Of a stretch of DNA of 25,337 nucleotides, positions 9,225 to 18,515 are shown piece by piece. The first letter of the stretch is position 1. Every line of letters starts with the position of its first letter. Origin of the DNA: Methanobacterium sp. Lineage in GTDB: Archaea > Methanobacteriota > Methanobacteria > Methanobacteriales > Methanobacteriaceae. The DNA lies in NCBI GenBank assembly GCA_028700095.1, contig JAQVTJ010000012.1, forward strand, positions 1 through 25,337, written 5' to 3'. Made by a program: the position numbers and the translations under genes. The notes below the pieces were generated by a model. That model made no database searches. It worked only from the letters and a program-made list of their open reading frames with translations, and was not told where the DNA came from.

Positions 9225-9339
9225 TAAAAGAAAGGTTTATTATATTATTTATGTTTTTATAGGTGAATATGAAATCTTTGAAATTACCAAAGAGGGTATA
9301 AATCTTATTATTAACAGTTTCCTTATAGAAAATACATAA
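9225..9339 (+). pseudogene. Possible C-terminal gene remnant
   Basis: An open frame without a start codon reads through GEYEIFEITKEGINLIINSF and ends at TAA near 9339. It looks more protein-like (alternating charged and hydrophobic residues) than the surrounding AT-rich DNA. It could be the 3' end of a decayed gene whose 5' part is lost or is represented by the fragment at 9005-9178. No family is recognised. Confidence 0.2.
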
Positions 9340-9461
9340 AATAAACTATCAAAATCACATTCTCCCTAGAAATTTAAAATAAAAATATTCTTCTGTAGAC
9401 TTATTATTTTTTTAATAAGATAGAATATTAATATCAAATTAAAGATTTAAAACTTGGTAAA

Positions 9462-10016
9462 ATGAATAAAAAAAGTGAAAATTCCATAATAATTTCTACA
9501 TACAAAGATAGGGATCTTTATTTTGCTGTGGGATATTCTGAAATAGGCAAAATTATACGAATAGCATTACCACAAAAGAATGAAGAAAATGCAGTATCTG
9601 AAATATCAAAATATTATCCTGAATTTTTAGTTTCAGATCAATATTCAAATACAGCAAAGCTATTAAGTGATATCTACCATGGAAAAAATGTAGAAGTTAA
9701 ACTTGAATTATTAGATTTTAGTAAATCAACAATTAATACCTCCTTTGAAATGGATGTAATTCGTGAAGTTGTAAAAATACCCTATGGTAACATAATAACA
9801 TATAAAGAAATTGCAAAATCACTTAATAGCCAAGCTTACAGGGCAGTTGGAACAGCCATAGGTAAAAATCCATTTCCAATTTTAATTCCATGTCATAGAG
9901 TTATAAGATCAGATGGAAAAATAGGCGACTTCCAAGGAGGAACACCTATGAAAATGGAAATATTAAAAAATGAAGGGATAAAAATTCATAACTTCAAAAT
10001 AATGAATTCCATATAG
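9462..10016 (+). CDS. ogt: Methylated-DNA--protein-cysteine methyltransferase (Ogt/MGMT)
   Basis: This 184-residue suicide repair protein transfers the alkyl group from O6-methylguanine to its own cysteine. The active site is IPCHRV with acceptor Cys144. The helix-turn-helix with the arginine finger (YRAVGTA, Arg127) and the GDFQGG loop that follows are all present. The N-terminal about 90 residues form the usual less conserved domain. The ATG at 9462 has only a weak GGT site upstream. It is transcribed alone and convergently with the CODH/ACS operon, ending 46 bases before the ferredoxin gene end. Confidence 0.96.
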   Translation: MNKKSENSIIISTYKDRDLYFAVGYSEIGKIIRIALPQKNEENAVSEISKYYPEFLVSDQYSNTAKLLSDIYHGKNVEVKLELLDFSKSTINTSFEMDVIREVVKIPYGNIITYKEIAKSLNSQAYRAVGTAIGKNPFPILIPCHRVIRSDGKIGDFQGGTPMKMEILKNEGIKIHNFKIMNSI

Positions 10017-10023
10017 AAACAAT

Positions 10024-10052
10024 AAAAAAAAAATGTTAGAAATTAAAAAAAA
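10024..10052 (-). terminator. U-run terminator of the CODH/ACS operon
   Basis: Just past the ferredoxin stop, the minus strand carries a run of eight T (complement of 10045-10052) and then ten T (complement of 10024-10033). This fits an archaeal U-tract terminator between convergent genes. Confidence 0.5.
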
Positions 10053-10062
10053 TATGGAATTT

Positions 10063-10533
10063 TTACTCGATTTTATTCTGATATACTTTCATAGCCTGTT
10101 CTAGCACATCTGCAAATGTTGTATCCTTTTTCAGATCTTCAAGATCTTCTATTGAAAATATTTTAAGAACATTATCTTTACATACTTCAACACATGCAGG
10201 TATAATTCTCTCTGCATCCATGCATAATGTACATTTCTGGGCTGATATCTTCTTTTTATCAATAACAATCATCCCTACAGGACATGCAATCATACATAAC
10301 CTGCAAAGTATACATGATTCAGAATCCACAAATAACGTTCCATCATCATCTAATATAGCATTAGTTGGACATATACGTGCACAAGGTGCTTTATCAGGAT
10401 GACATTGCATACAAAAGATTGGAACGGTAGATGTCTTTTTTACCCTGGAAACCCCATGTTCATCTTTACATGCTGTAATACAATCCTTACACTCTGTGCA
10501 CATTCTAGGATCAACAACCATCAGTGTCTTCAT
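10063..10533 (-). CDS. Ferredoxin-like protein with four [4Fe-4S] sites, CODH/ACS-associated
   Basis: This 156-residue protein has sixteen cysteines in four groups: Cys12/15/18/22, 41/44/51/55, 74/77/80/84 and 101/104/114/118. The pattern matches the CooF/HycB type of electron-transfer protein, which carries electrons between a catalytic CODH or dehydrogenase and a partner. It is the last gene of the CODH/ACS operon, 29 bases after cdhE, which suggests it links CdhA to the cell's electron donors. It starts at ATG 10533 behind AAGGAAATGATC. The C-terminal 35 residues are helical and free of cysteine. Confidence 0.9.
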   Translation of the reverse strand: MKTLMVVDPRMCTECKDCITACKDEHGVSRVKKTSTVPIFCMQCHPDKAPCARICPTNAILDDDGTLFVDSESCILCRLCMIACPVGMIVIDKKKISAQKCTLCMDAERIIPACVEVCKDNVLKIFSIEDLEDLKKDTTFADVLEQAMKVYQNKIE

Positions 10534-10562
10534 AATAGATCATTTCCTTTTATTACATTTTA

Positions 10563-11951
10563 TTATTTAACTTCTTGTTTTTCTTTTAGTTTTAAAATAA
10601 AATCAGGCACTGCTGATGAATCCCTAGGACCAACAATAACTTCCCATCCACATTCATCCTCAATCTCCCCACTTAATGGTGCAGAAAGTCCGGGTATAAT
10701 TAAAGTTCTTGTTTTAACTTTATCTTCTATTCCAGATTCTTTAATAAGATCTGCAACAGATTTACCTGATTGCTGGCCTCCTGCAAGAGATACATCTACA
10801 GCTCGCCCTTCAGTATCTAAAACAAGAAGATAACAATTTGCTTTTCCAGATTTCAGATCTCCTTCAACAGTATAATATGTGAGTGCAAAGTTAGTTGTCA
10901 TTAAAACAGCAGAATATTCATCAAGTTCTCCGAACTCATAAATACCCGGATCAACCATTTGTGGTTTCCGAGGATCAGTAAATATACTCTGTCTAAGAGT
11001 TAGTACTGGTATAAGCTCCCATATATTGGTTCCATGGATAATCAGCATATCAGCATATTTATTCATAAGTGTAGCTGCAATAGTAGCTTCTTTTATGCCT
11101 CCTTGTATATCATCCTTTTCATATAACCATGTTAAAGCAGGAATACCTAATATAGGGAATCTGAAGTCTTCGTCTTTCTCTTCTACAGCTAATCTTCTGA
11201 TCATAATGAAATTATCAAGTGTGTCTCCAATTCCATTATTAACATATGTTCCAGGATCAAGTACAATATCTTTAATTCCCTTGGATCTAAGTATATTTGA
11301 AAGTTCTTTCATTTTTTCTAGGTTATTTGGAACAAAAAGTGCTAAAGGACATTCGTATTCAATAGCCAAGGATGCCATATCTTCAAGGTTATTTTCTGTT
11401 ACAGCATATATGAGTGGTTTTTCATCTCCAACTTTTTCAAGAGCAGCTTTCATAGCCTCTGGATCCATTGTACATAGAACTAAAGGTAATTTGGATGATT
11501 TGAGTTTAGATGCTGTTTCAGCAAATTTAACTTTATCTCCTGAAATATTCCGTAGTGCTATACCATCAAGAGCAAGTTTTTCTCCTGTTCTTTCAAATTC
11601 TGATTCTTCGATAATTTTAACTCTCTTTTTTAGAGTTTCATCATCCATATTATCATTTAAATCAATAACCAGGGGTGTGGGATTGTAATATGTAAGTTCA
11701 TATCTATAAAGAACTTCATCACCACCTATTACCATAGCTTTTGAGCCTTTTCCTATAGTTATCTCCCTCACAGCAGGAGCTAATAGGTTTTCAAGTTTTT
11801 CAAGTTCATTTGCTGCCATTTGTGTGCATAGTTCAAGATCTGTTTCCTTGTCTGAGAGTTTGGTGGCAAATGCCATACATGAAGCCTCTCCACATTTGGC
11901 GCAGTTAGTTTTGGGAAGTAATCTGTAAATTTCCATTGCAGTGACTTGCAA
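10563..11951 (-). CDS. cdhE: CODH/ACS gamma subunit, corrinoid iron-sulfur protein CdhE
   Basis: This 462-residue large subunit of the corrinoid iron-sulfur protein takes a methyl group from tetrahydromethanopterin and passes it to CdhC. The N-terminal domain binds a [4Fe-4S] cluster through Cys17, Cys20, Cys25 and Cys42 (CX2CX4CX16C), followed by a TIM barrel. The C-terminal part (about 330-462, with IIPGLSAPLSGEIEDE) corresponds to the corrinoid-binding domain. The start is TTG at 11951: an AGGAGGT site lies 6 bases before it, ideal spacing, whereas the next ATG (11936) would be over 20 bases away. It follows cdhD by 12 bases. Confidence 0.96.
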   Translation of the reverse strand: MQVTAMEIYRLLPKTNCAKCGEASCMAFATKLSDKETDLELCTQMAANELEKLENLLAPAVREITIGKGSKAMVIGGDEVLYRYELTYYNPTPLVIDLNDNMDDETLKKRVKIIEESEFERTGEKLALDGIALRNISGDKVKFAETASKLKSSKLPLVLCTMDPEAMKAALEKVGDEKPLIYAVTENNLEDMASLAIEYECPLALFVPNNLEKMKELSNILRSKGIKDIVLDPGTYVNNGIGDTLDNFIMIRRLAVEEKDEDFRFPILGIPALTWLYEKDDIQGGIKEATIAATLMNKYADMLIIHGTNIWELIPVLTLRQSIFTDPRKPQMVDPGIYEFGELDEYSAVLMTTNFALTYYTVEGDLKSGKANCYLLVLDTEGRAVDVSLAGGQQSGKSVADLIKESGIEDKVKTRTLIIPGLSAPLSGEIEDECGWEVIVGPRDSSAVPDFILKLKEKQEVK

Positions 11952-11963
11952 TCTAAAACCTCC

Positions 11964-13124
11964 TTATTCAAGTTCTGTAATCCAGTTTTTAATATCAGGA
12001 ACATCAGTTGAAAGATAATCCTTTGTGAATGTGTTTCCTATTTCCTTGAGCATCTGTACAGATGATGGATGGAGCATCATAAATATATCCACACCACATA
12101 ACATCATTGTAAGACCAGTTATTATTTCCCATATTGGTCCACGATATGCTGTGGGTCCCCATTCATCTTTTTTCATCCAAGCTTCACGAGAACCCCATGC
12201 ATTGGTTGTACCTGATGACATTGGCATTTGAAGATCTTTATCTCCTTTTAATGCTGCTAATCTAGTTCTGGTTATTACATCAATGGAAAATTCCACACCA
12301 TAACCCAATGCACATGTTGTTGGATCCATAACTATATCATTTTGTGTTAATCCTTCCTTCATTAAATATTTGTTAAGGGTTTTCTGCATGTTAATATCAG
12401 TTATTGCCCATGATAGTACTGCATGGTTATAATCCATAGCTGCCTTTGCAACTTTTCTAAAATCAAGATCAAGATTTGCAGATGCAAGTAAACATCTCTC
12501 ACCTTCTGCTGCAGCTGCAGCTGCTTCAAGTATAATAGGGTCTTTTATTGGATCTCCTGATCCTCCTATAACTAAAGGTACTTTAACTGCCTGGAGTACT
12601 TCTTCGATGTCCTGTGCTGCTTGTTGTGGAGTTTTATCCATAACTTTTGGACCGGTTCCTATCAGATGTATTGTGATCATGTTTGCACCATAATCTTTCA
12701 CAGCCTTTTTTGCCCATTCACCAGGATGTTCCATAACATCCTCAAAATGTTCTCTTATTGGTTTAGGAAGGCCTGGCATAGGAATATCGAACACATCAAA
12801 AGTAACAACCGGAGCGTTTGGTTGTGGTTCTTCAAATCTGTAAAGTGCCTTTTGACCACCAAGGTAAACAGGTTTTCTTGTACCTGCACCAAGCTGAACC
12901 TCTGCAACTTCACCAGGATAGTTGTGAACTGGTGGTGTGAATGGTTTTAATTGTGCTAATGTTTCCTTTGCAATAACAGCCTGCTTTTTAGTGACTTGCT
13001 GCACCATCCTCTGGACCGCTGGCATTAAATGAATTTCCAGCTCATCAAAGTCCATTCTAAAATCATTTATTTCTATGGTGTCTGTATTTTCCAATAGTTT
13101 AAGAAGTTGTGTCATTTTATCCAT
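11964..13124 (-). CDS. cdhD: CODH/ACS delta subunit CdhD
   Basis: This 386-residue small subunit of the corrinoid iron-sulfur protein forms with CdhE the heterodimer that shuttles the methyl group. After a helical N-terminus (about 1-65) comes a TIM-barrel domain with conserved stretches HLIGTGPK, VIGGSGDP, DPTTCALGYG and SSGTTNAWGSREAW. The length is normal for archaeal CdhD. The ATG at 13124 follows AAGGATGTAG, 13 bases after the cooC stop. It is encoded between cooC and cdhE in one operon. Confidence 0.96.
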   Translation of the reverse strand: MDKMTQLLKLLENTDTIEINDFRMDFDELEIHLMPAVQRMVQQVTKKQAVIAKETLAQLKPFTPPVHNYPGEVAEVQLGAGTRKPVYLGGQKALYRFEEPQPNAPVVTFDVFDIPMPGLPKPIREHFEDVMEHPGEWAKKAVKDYGANMITIHLIGTGPKVMDKTPQQAAQDIEEVLQAVKVPLVIGGSGDPIKDPIILEAAAAAAEGERCLLASANLDLDFRKVAKAAMDYNHAVLSWAITDINMQKTLNKYLMKEGLTQNDIVMDPTTCALGYGVEFSIDVITRTRLAALKGDKDLQMPMSSGTTNAWGSREAWMKKDEWGPTAYRGPIWEIITGLTMMLCGVDIFMMLHPSSVQMLKEIGNTFTKDYLSTDVPDIKNWITELE

Positions 13125-13137
13125 TGATACTACATCC

Positions 13138-13890
13138 TTAATTTGAATTTAATATTCTAGATACAATTTTTTTAACTGTAACAACAGAATTAGAATTATC
13201 TGAAAGGTTCACAAGGGGTGATCCTTCAATATCATATTCTGCTACTTCTTCATCTTCGTAAATAGTTCCAATAATTTCAATACCAGTTTCTTTGACTTTT
13301 TTAATTATAATATCTTTATTATCGGGATTGATCCTGTTAACAACAAGAAACATCTTTTTAAAGTTTATATCCAGCTCCTTAGAAAGTTCACCAATCCTTT
13401 GAGCTGTTAATATTCCTCTTTTTGATTTGTCGGTTACAACTAACATGATGTCAACGTTTTGTGTTGTGCGTCTACTTAAATGTTCAAGACCTGCCTCTGT
13501 GTCTATAACTATATAATCGTAGTTTGCAGAAAGGGTTTCTATAATTTTTCTTAGCATATTATTAACTGCACAATAACATCCGCTTCCTTCAGGTCTTCCC
13601 ATTACCAATAGATCAAATTTTGGTGTTTCAACTACAGATTCCATTATTTTATAGTCCAGAATATCCCATTTATTCACATCTTGTGGAATGTTACCCTTGG
13701 CTGTGTCAATCTTTAATTCTTCCCTTACATCACCCACAGTTTTTATAACTTCAACTCCAAGAGCTTCAGGAAGGTTAGAATCTGGATCCGCATCAATTGC
13801 AAGAATATTTTTTTCTGATAAAGCTTTTATTAAAAGGGATGAAAGCAAGGTTTTACCTGTTCCACCTTTACCACTTACTGCGATTATCAC
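13138..13890 (-). CDS. cooC: CooC-type nickel-insertion ATPase for CODH/ACS
   Basis: This 250-residue P-loop ATPase of the SIMIBI/MinD group is likely to mature the Ni sites of CdhA and/or CdhC. It shows a deviant Walker A GKGGTGKT (residues 7-14), the ADPDSNLPEALG switch region, the CXC motif Cys105-Tyr-Cys107 that binds metal at the dimer interface in CooC, and Walker B IVIDTEAGLEH. It starts with GTG at 13890, 7-8 bases after GGAGAT. It lies between cdhC and cdhD, which supports the accessory role. Whether it serves the C cluster, the A cluster or both cannot be told from sequence. Confidence 0.93.
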   Translation of the reverse strand: MIIAVSGKGGTGKTLLSSLLIKALSEKNILAIDADPDSNLPEALGVEVIKTVGDVREELKIDTAKGNIPQDVNKWDILDYKIMESVVETPKFDLLVMGRPEGSGCYCAVNNMLRKIIETLSANYDYIVIDTEAGLEHLSRRTTQNVDIMLVVTDKSKRGILTAQRIGELSKELDINFKKMFLVVNRINPDNKDIIIKKVKETGIEIIGTIYEDEEVAEYDIEGSPLVNLSDNSNSVVTVKKIVSRILNSN

Positions 13891-13963
13891 AATATATCTC
13901 CATTTCTTTTAGATAATAATAATATTCAGATTTTATTCTATTTTTATTTATTTTCTAAAAATC

Positions 13964-15376
13964 CTATTTTCTTTTTATTATCAACTTTTCAGCATATATT
14001 TTAGCATTTTTGAAGATAATTTTAACTCCACCACTTGTAGAAGGTATGGTAAGCTCTGGTGCATATGCTACTTGTGCTATAGGTACTTCTCCAACTTCAA
14101 TTTCAGGTATGGTTTCCATATCTTTAGAAGTTTCATCTTCAACTGGATCAATTTCTTTTATAGTTTTTTTAGTTTCTTTCAATCTTTCAATGATAGGATG
14201 ATTTTTTTCTCTAAGGAATTTTCTGATCTCTTTAATACTGTTTGCATCTTCTTCTGTTGGTATTTTATCTGCCAAATCTTCGGGAATAAAATCTATTAAA
14301 GAATCTTTAATGGCTTTAGGAAGCCAGATAATCCTTTCATAACCATTATCTGCTTGTAAAAATTTGGGTGATCTCATATATTCAAGACTTAAACCTGCAA
14401 ATCCTTCAACTTGTTTTCCTCCTGAACATTGTCCTGCCATTGCAGAGAATGGAATTCCAAGTGGTGTTTCTCCTTTAAAGTCTCTGTCTACAATTCCAAC
14501 ACCATCAAGTTCTGGTATGTAAAATGCAACTGCTTCAAAACATCCGCAGGAAGTATGAGGATAACCAAATACACTATGTAAATAAACCCTATCAACTGTT
14601 CCTTGGGATTTATCTGCCATTACAGCATTTACATTAGCATATTCGCCCTTAATTTCATCTAATACTTTTCCTTTTTCTATTTCAAATATTGGACCGTCAG
14701 GATCCATTTTAGCTGCTGCTCTGCAGTCAAACCAGTTAATTGCTCCACAAAGCGCTGTTCTGTCTGGTGTGACAATACAGGTATGGGTTGGTGCAAAGGA
14801 TTGGCACATTACACATCCATAAAATACATCTACATCCTCATCTGAAAGTTCCCTTGCCCTTGCATCTCTTTCTTCATATTTTTGGGTTGTTTTTTCAATG
14901 AAAGCTTCAACTTCTTTTTTATCAGTGTATAATGTGATAGATATTGCTTCAATTATTGGAAATTCTTCTTTAAAGAGTATAGAAAGAGCTTTGCCAAGAT
15001 GTTCCAATTCAAAACCTGCATCTTTAGCTTCTTTGCTTACACGACACCATATTTGATCTCGTTGGTTTAGATGCATAAATCCTTTTATATAGTTACATAG
15101 TTCATGTGTTCTACGTTCTATAACTCCTTCAAGTTCTTTTTCGAGTTTATCTCCCATTATCTCTATGAAAATACCGAATGGATATATTTCTCCTTCTTTC
15201 ATCTCACTGAGATTAGGCCCAATCACATTTACTTTCCCGTTTTTAACATCTTGTTTTACTTGAACCAGCTCTGCCCCTATGGATTTAGGGCCTGCAAGTT
15301 CAACGAACATGTTCGCTGCTCTTATCCGTTCTCCCTCATACATGGGGCTGACATCGACAGGTATATCCTCAAACAT
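13964..15376 (-). CDS. cdhC: CODH/ACS beta subunit, acetyl-CoA synthase CdhC
   Basis: This 470-residue protein joins the methyl group, CO and CoA into acetyl-CoA at the Ni-Ni-[4Fe-4S] A cluster. Probable A-cluster ligands are Cys188, Cys191 (GCVMC), Cys277 and Cys279 (TSCGC). They are offset by one from the positions I recall for the characterised Methanosarcina protein. The C-terminal tail after about residue 390 is charged and variable and ends in a lysine-rich strand. It lacks the N-terminal domain of bacterial AcsB, as is normal in archaea. The ATG at 15376 follows GTGGAGGAAT. It lies 63 bases after cdhB and 73 before cooC. Confidence 0.97.
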   Translation of the reverse strand: MFEDIPVDVSPMYEGERIRAANMFVELAGPKSIGAELVQVKQDVKNGKVNVIGPNLSEMKEGEIYPFGIFIEIMGDKLEKELEGVIERRTHELCNYIKGFMHLNQRDQIWCRVSKEAKDAGFELEHLGKALSILFKEEFPIIEAISITLYTDKKEVEAFIEKTTQKYEERDARARELSDEDVDVFYGCVMCQSFAPTHTCIVTPDRTALCGAINWFDCRAAAKMDPDGPIFEIEKGKVLDEIKGEYANVNAVMADKSQGTVDRVYLHSVFGYPHTSCGCFEAVAFYIPELDGVGIVDRDFKGETPLGIPFSAMAGQCSGGKQVEGFAGLSLEYMRSPKFLQADNGYERIIWLPKAIKDSLIDFIPEDLADKIPTEEDANSIKEIRKFLREKNHPIIERLKETKKTIKEIDPVEDETSKDMETIPEIEVGEVPIAQVAYAPELTIPSTSGGVKIIFKNAKIYAEKLIIKRK

Positions 15377-15439
15377 TGCATTCCTCCACTTTATCTATTT
15401 GTAGTTTTATATTTGCTATACATCCAAATTTTAATTAAA

Positions 15440-15952
15440 TTAATCTGTTTTCATCTTTTCAAGGTATATTAACCATTCTTCATCCTTCATATTAGGGAAT
15501 GATGCATCTGCATTTGAGTGGAAATATTTACAAAGTGTAAGTGTTGTTATATGGGGTGCAAAATGTTTTAAAGATGAAAGACCTTGTGAAGCCATGTAAT
15601 ATATGCCGCCAATAAATATAACTAAATCATGATGCCCTTCACCTTCCAAACCATTCCATTCAGGGTCTTTTAGCAGGTTAATGATTTCAACAACACCATA
15701 TGCTTTTGTTTTTACTCCTTTTTCAAGATAAGTTTTGAATGTGTCTGCTGTGGTTACAATAGGCAGATCCCATTTTTCAGATATTTCTATTGAATGGGTA
15801 ACAAGCGGTTCTTCTTTTGCAAGTGGCCCCAATATTAATAATGGTCTTTTTGCTTTTTTAACCATCATCTTAGCAGTTTCAGGTGTTACCATAAGCGCCT
15901 GTTTAGGTCCTGCTATAACAGTTGGCTGCCATGGGATAATTCTTTCATTCAT
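15440..15952 (-). CDS. cdhB: CODH/ACS epsilon subunit CdhB
   Basis: This 170-residue subunit binds tightly to CdhA in the CO dehydrogenase component. It has a DHS-like Rossmann fold, seen as the PLLILGPLA strand-loop near residue 40 and the [10 protein letters not shown] strand near residue 110. It may assist flavin or electron transfer, but its role is not settled. The ATG at 15952 directly abuts the cdhA stop. The ribosome binding site GGTGAT is formed by the last two sense codons of cdhA, so translation is almost certainly coupled and would keep the two subunits equal in amount. Confidence 0.95.
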   Translation of the reverse strand: MNERIIPWQPTVIAGPKQALMVTPETAKMMVKKAKRPLLILGPLAKEEPLVTHSIEISEKWDLPIVTTADTFKTYLEKGVKTKAYGVVEIINLLKDPEWNGLEGEGHHDLVIFIGGIYYMASQGLSSLKHFAPHITTLTLCKYFHSNADASFPNMKDEEWLIYLEKMKTD

Positions 15953-18298
15953 TTAATCACCTTCCATGTCCATTAAAGAAGGTTCTTGGGGTAATTTTCT
16001 TGGTTTCCAATTTTTTTCATCTAATATTTCCATAATATCCCTTTTATAGGTGATTGGAATATCTTTTTGAACCCTTACAAATTTATAAATATCTTCAGGT
16101 ATTGTTCCGAAATATTTTTTATGAAGATCTATATAATGGTTAAGTTTTAACTGCCTACCTTTTGAAGTATCATTTGGTCTTAAACATAATTTAGCAGTCA
16201 TTACAGTTGCTTCTCCAATTGTTTCAGCAGCATAAAGAAGATGTTCAGGTGCGGGTTCTCCATTTATAACTTCTTTACTTCGAAGATCATTAATTTGCCA
16301 TGTTTCCTCTTTATCTGTTCTTCCTAAGAATAAACGTCGATATTTAGAAGCATGGGGTCCTACAACTACAGGTATTCCCCATCTATTTACTCCTGTTGCT
16401 ATTGCAGCGGCTTTCTGAGAATATGCTCCCCATGCAACACCACATGCCCCAACCCTGTTTAGAATATAATCTGCTATTTCTTCAAAATTACCTTCTAATG
16501 GTTTTTTAGCAAATATATTAGCGATTTTAATAGCCACACCCGGAATATGTGCATTTGAAACACAGGAACCCATATTTACAAGTCCTTTTGCTTCAAAAGA
16601 TCCGCTGTAACGTTCATAGAGAGTTTTTCCCTCTTCATCTTTATATTCTCCAAGGGTCATTGCTCCACAACCTGTTGTTACAACTATATAGTTCCTTTCA
16701 AGAAACTCTTCAGCCATTTTAGCTACTTCTTCCCCGCCATCAGGATAGTTAGTACAGCCAACAAAGGCTATAACTCCAGGAATATCTCCTAAAACAATAG
16801 GTGCACCAATTCTTCTGACTTCAATATCCTGAACAGGTCCTCTGCCTGCACGTATATTATATTTCTGGTCTTGAAGGTTTATTTCTCCTATTTTAGCCAT
16901 CATTGATATGATTGGTATGTTTCTTGGACATTCTTGTTCACATCTTCCACATGAATAACAGATATCATTATTATAAAGTCTCTGCATCTGAGATAGATCG
17001 CCTGTGCTTGCAGCCATAACAGCATCCATCATAGGTATACTATTTGGACATACACGATCACACCATTCACACTCTGTGCATTCTTTTGCTAGTTCAATAA
17101 TTTCATCTAAATCTGGAAGTGTTTTAGTACGTGAACGTTCCTTTGATATTTTCATTGCAACTTTAGCTGCTACTTCACCTACTTTTTCAGGGTCTAATAT
17201 TAATGCACCTTCAATTTGGTTGTTAATAAGTTGTGAAACAATTTTATCAGGGTATTCATCTGTTTTATTAGGAAGCCCAAGACACATTTTATCAGTGGTT
17301 GCAGTTACAATTGCATTATTTTTCTTAGCTTCTTCAAGCACATCTGTTCTTATACATTGTTCATCAACAATTATAACATCAGCTACACCACTACGTATGA
17401 ATCTAAGTTGTTTTGAAATGGGTCCTACAATTTTTGCATTTTTATTATAACGAGTAATATCTATTGCAGCACAGCATATACCACAAACCTCTAAATCTTC
17501 TTCAAGGTTATGCTCCTCTAAATAGTCCATTATACCTGCACCAGGTGCAACATTATGTCCAATACATAGAATTACTGGTTTTTCTCTGTTAATTGTTCCT
17601 ATTCCAAGCTCCACTAATGGTGCCTGAGCATCACCTTTAGGCATGTCAAGAGCAACTATCTGTGCCAGATCTCCTATTTCTTTTCCAAGATTATCCATTA
17701 AACCTGCATGAAGAGCTTTTGATTCAAAATCTCTGCTACTGCCTTCCTGTCCTGTATGACAGGCTGATAAAAGGTGGATCATCTGTTCTTCAACATAATC
17801 TAATGCTTCTTTTAAATCCCCTAATTTTTTTGGTGTTTTTCCTATTAATGTTCTCATAATCGGAGCTTCAATATCTATGCCAATTCCCATTTCTATTGGG
17901 AAATCTTCACCTTTTTTCCCAATAAGATATTCCAGAAGATGTCTAGCATGCCCTGAATGGGCTGCTGATCCTATGCAACATGCCAGAAGAACTATTCTAG
18001 CTTGCTGTGCTGCAGCATCAATCCCACATGCACCCTTTTTACCGAGTAAGTCACATTTACCATATGTGCATAAACAACACATATCACAGAGAGGAGAGTA
18101 GAATGGTTCATATCTATCCAGTAATTTCATGTCCCACGATCTTAAATCTGTTACACTCGGTTTTTGTGTCGGACCCATGGATACTAATGGTTCATCAGTA
18201 TTTTCAGTTTCCTTTTTCTGGATTATATCCCCTATTGATATCTTGAAATCCTTTGTTTTCCAAAAATCGCCCTTCAATTCTTTAGGTTTAGGTGCCAT
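15953..18298 (-). CDS. cdhA: CODH/ACS alpha subunit, CO dehydrogenase CdhA
   Basis: This 781-residue nickel-iron CO dehydrogenase interconverts CO2 and CO. Cysteines at about residues 71-91 ([12 protein letters not shown] then GAC) form the B and D clusters. Two ferredoxin-like motifs at about 404-416 ([12 protein letters not shown]) and 445-457 ([12 protein letters not shown]) hold the extra clusters of archaeal CdhA. C-cluster candidate ligands are [38 protein letters not shown] and MGSCVSN. The start is set at ATG 18298 because GGTGAT precedes it by four bases; an in-frame TTG at 18310 lies upstream of that site and is unlikely. It heads the operon. Confidence 0.97.
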   Translation of the reverse strand: MAPKPKELKGDFWKTKDFKISIGDIIQKKETENTDEPLVSMGPTQKPSVTDLRSWDMKLLDRYEPFYSPLCDMCCLCTYGKCDLLGKKGACGIDAAAQQARIVLLACCIGSAAHSGHARHLLEYLIGKKGEDFPIEMGIGIDIEAPIMRTLIGKTPKKLGDLKEALDYVEEQMIHLLSACHTGQEGSSRDFESKALHAGLMDNLGKEIGDLAQIVALDMPKGDAQAPLVELGIGTINREKPVILCIGHNVAPGAGIMDYLEEHNLEEDLEVCGICCAAIDITRYNKNAKIVGPISKQLRFIRSGVADVIIVDEQCIRTDVLEEAKKNNAIVTATTDKMCLGLPNKTDEYPDKIVSQLINNQIEGALILDPEKVGEVAAKVAMKISKERSRTKTLPDLDEIIELAKECTECEWCDRVCPNSIPMMDAVMAASTGDLSQMQRLYNNDICYSCGRCEQECPRNIPIISMMAKIGEINLQDQKYNIRAGRGPVQDIEVRRIGAPIVLGDIPGVIAFVGCTNYPDGGEEVAKMAEEFLERNYIVVTTGCGAMTLGEYKDEEGKTLYERYSGSFEAKGLVNMGSCVSNAHIPGVAIKIANIFAKKPLEGNFEEIADYILNRVGACGVAWGAYSQKAAAIATGVNRWGIPVVVGPHASKYRRLFLGRTDKEETWQINDLRSKEVINGEPAPEHLLYAAETIGEATVMTAKLCLRPNDTSKGRQLKLNHYIDLHKKYFGTIPEDIYKFVRVQKDIPITYKRDIMEILDEKNWKPRKLPQEPSLMDMEGD

Positions 18299-18354
18299 GC
18301 TTATCACCAATTATTAATGATTTATAATGATGTTTTTCTTATGTAACAATATAT

Positions 18355-18362
18355 TATATAAA
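18355..18362 (-). promoter_or_regulatory. TATA box of the CODH/ACS operon
   Basis: The minus strand carries a consensus TTTATATA about 57 bases before the cdhA ATG. Transcription would start near 18333, leaving a leader of roughly 35 bases that includes the GGTGAT ribosome binding site. It is the best promoter match of the window and the only one evident before the seven tightly spaced genes. Confidence 0.6.
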
Positions 18363-18515
18363 TATGTGTTATTACGATTTATTAAAAATCTATGTATTAT
18401 TAGCCAACCATTCTTATGATAAGAAATTATTGAAAAAAATTATTATAATTGAAAATCTGCTTAAAAAGAAGTATAAAAAAAATAGAAAAAAATTAGGATA
18501 TATATTTTTTTTAAA

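Noticed and set aside
11026..11688. 220-codon open frame on the plus strand inside cdhE
   Set aside because: It is a shadow of the well-conserved cdhE on the other strand; there is no ribosome binding site and no recognisable domain.
11780..12004. 74-codon frame overlapping the cdhE/cdhD junction
   Set aside because: Out of frame with two well-supported genes and lacking any motif.
17004..17450. 148-codon open frame antisense to cdhA
   Set aside because: Shadow frame; composition follows the cdhA codons on the opposite strand.
18299..18310. Upstream TTG start for cdhA
   Set aside because: The GGTGAT site lies within this extension and points to ATG 18298.
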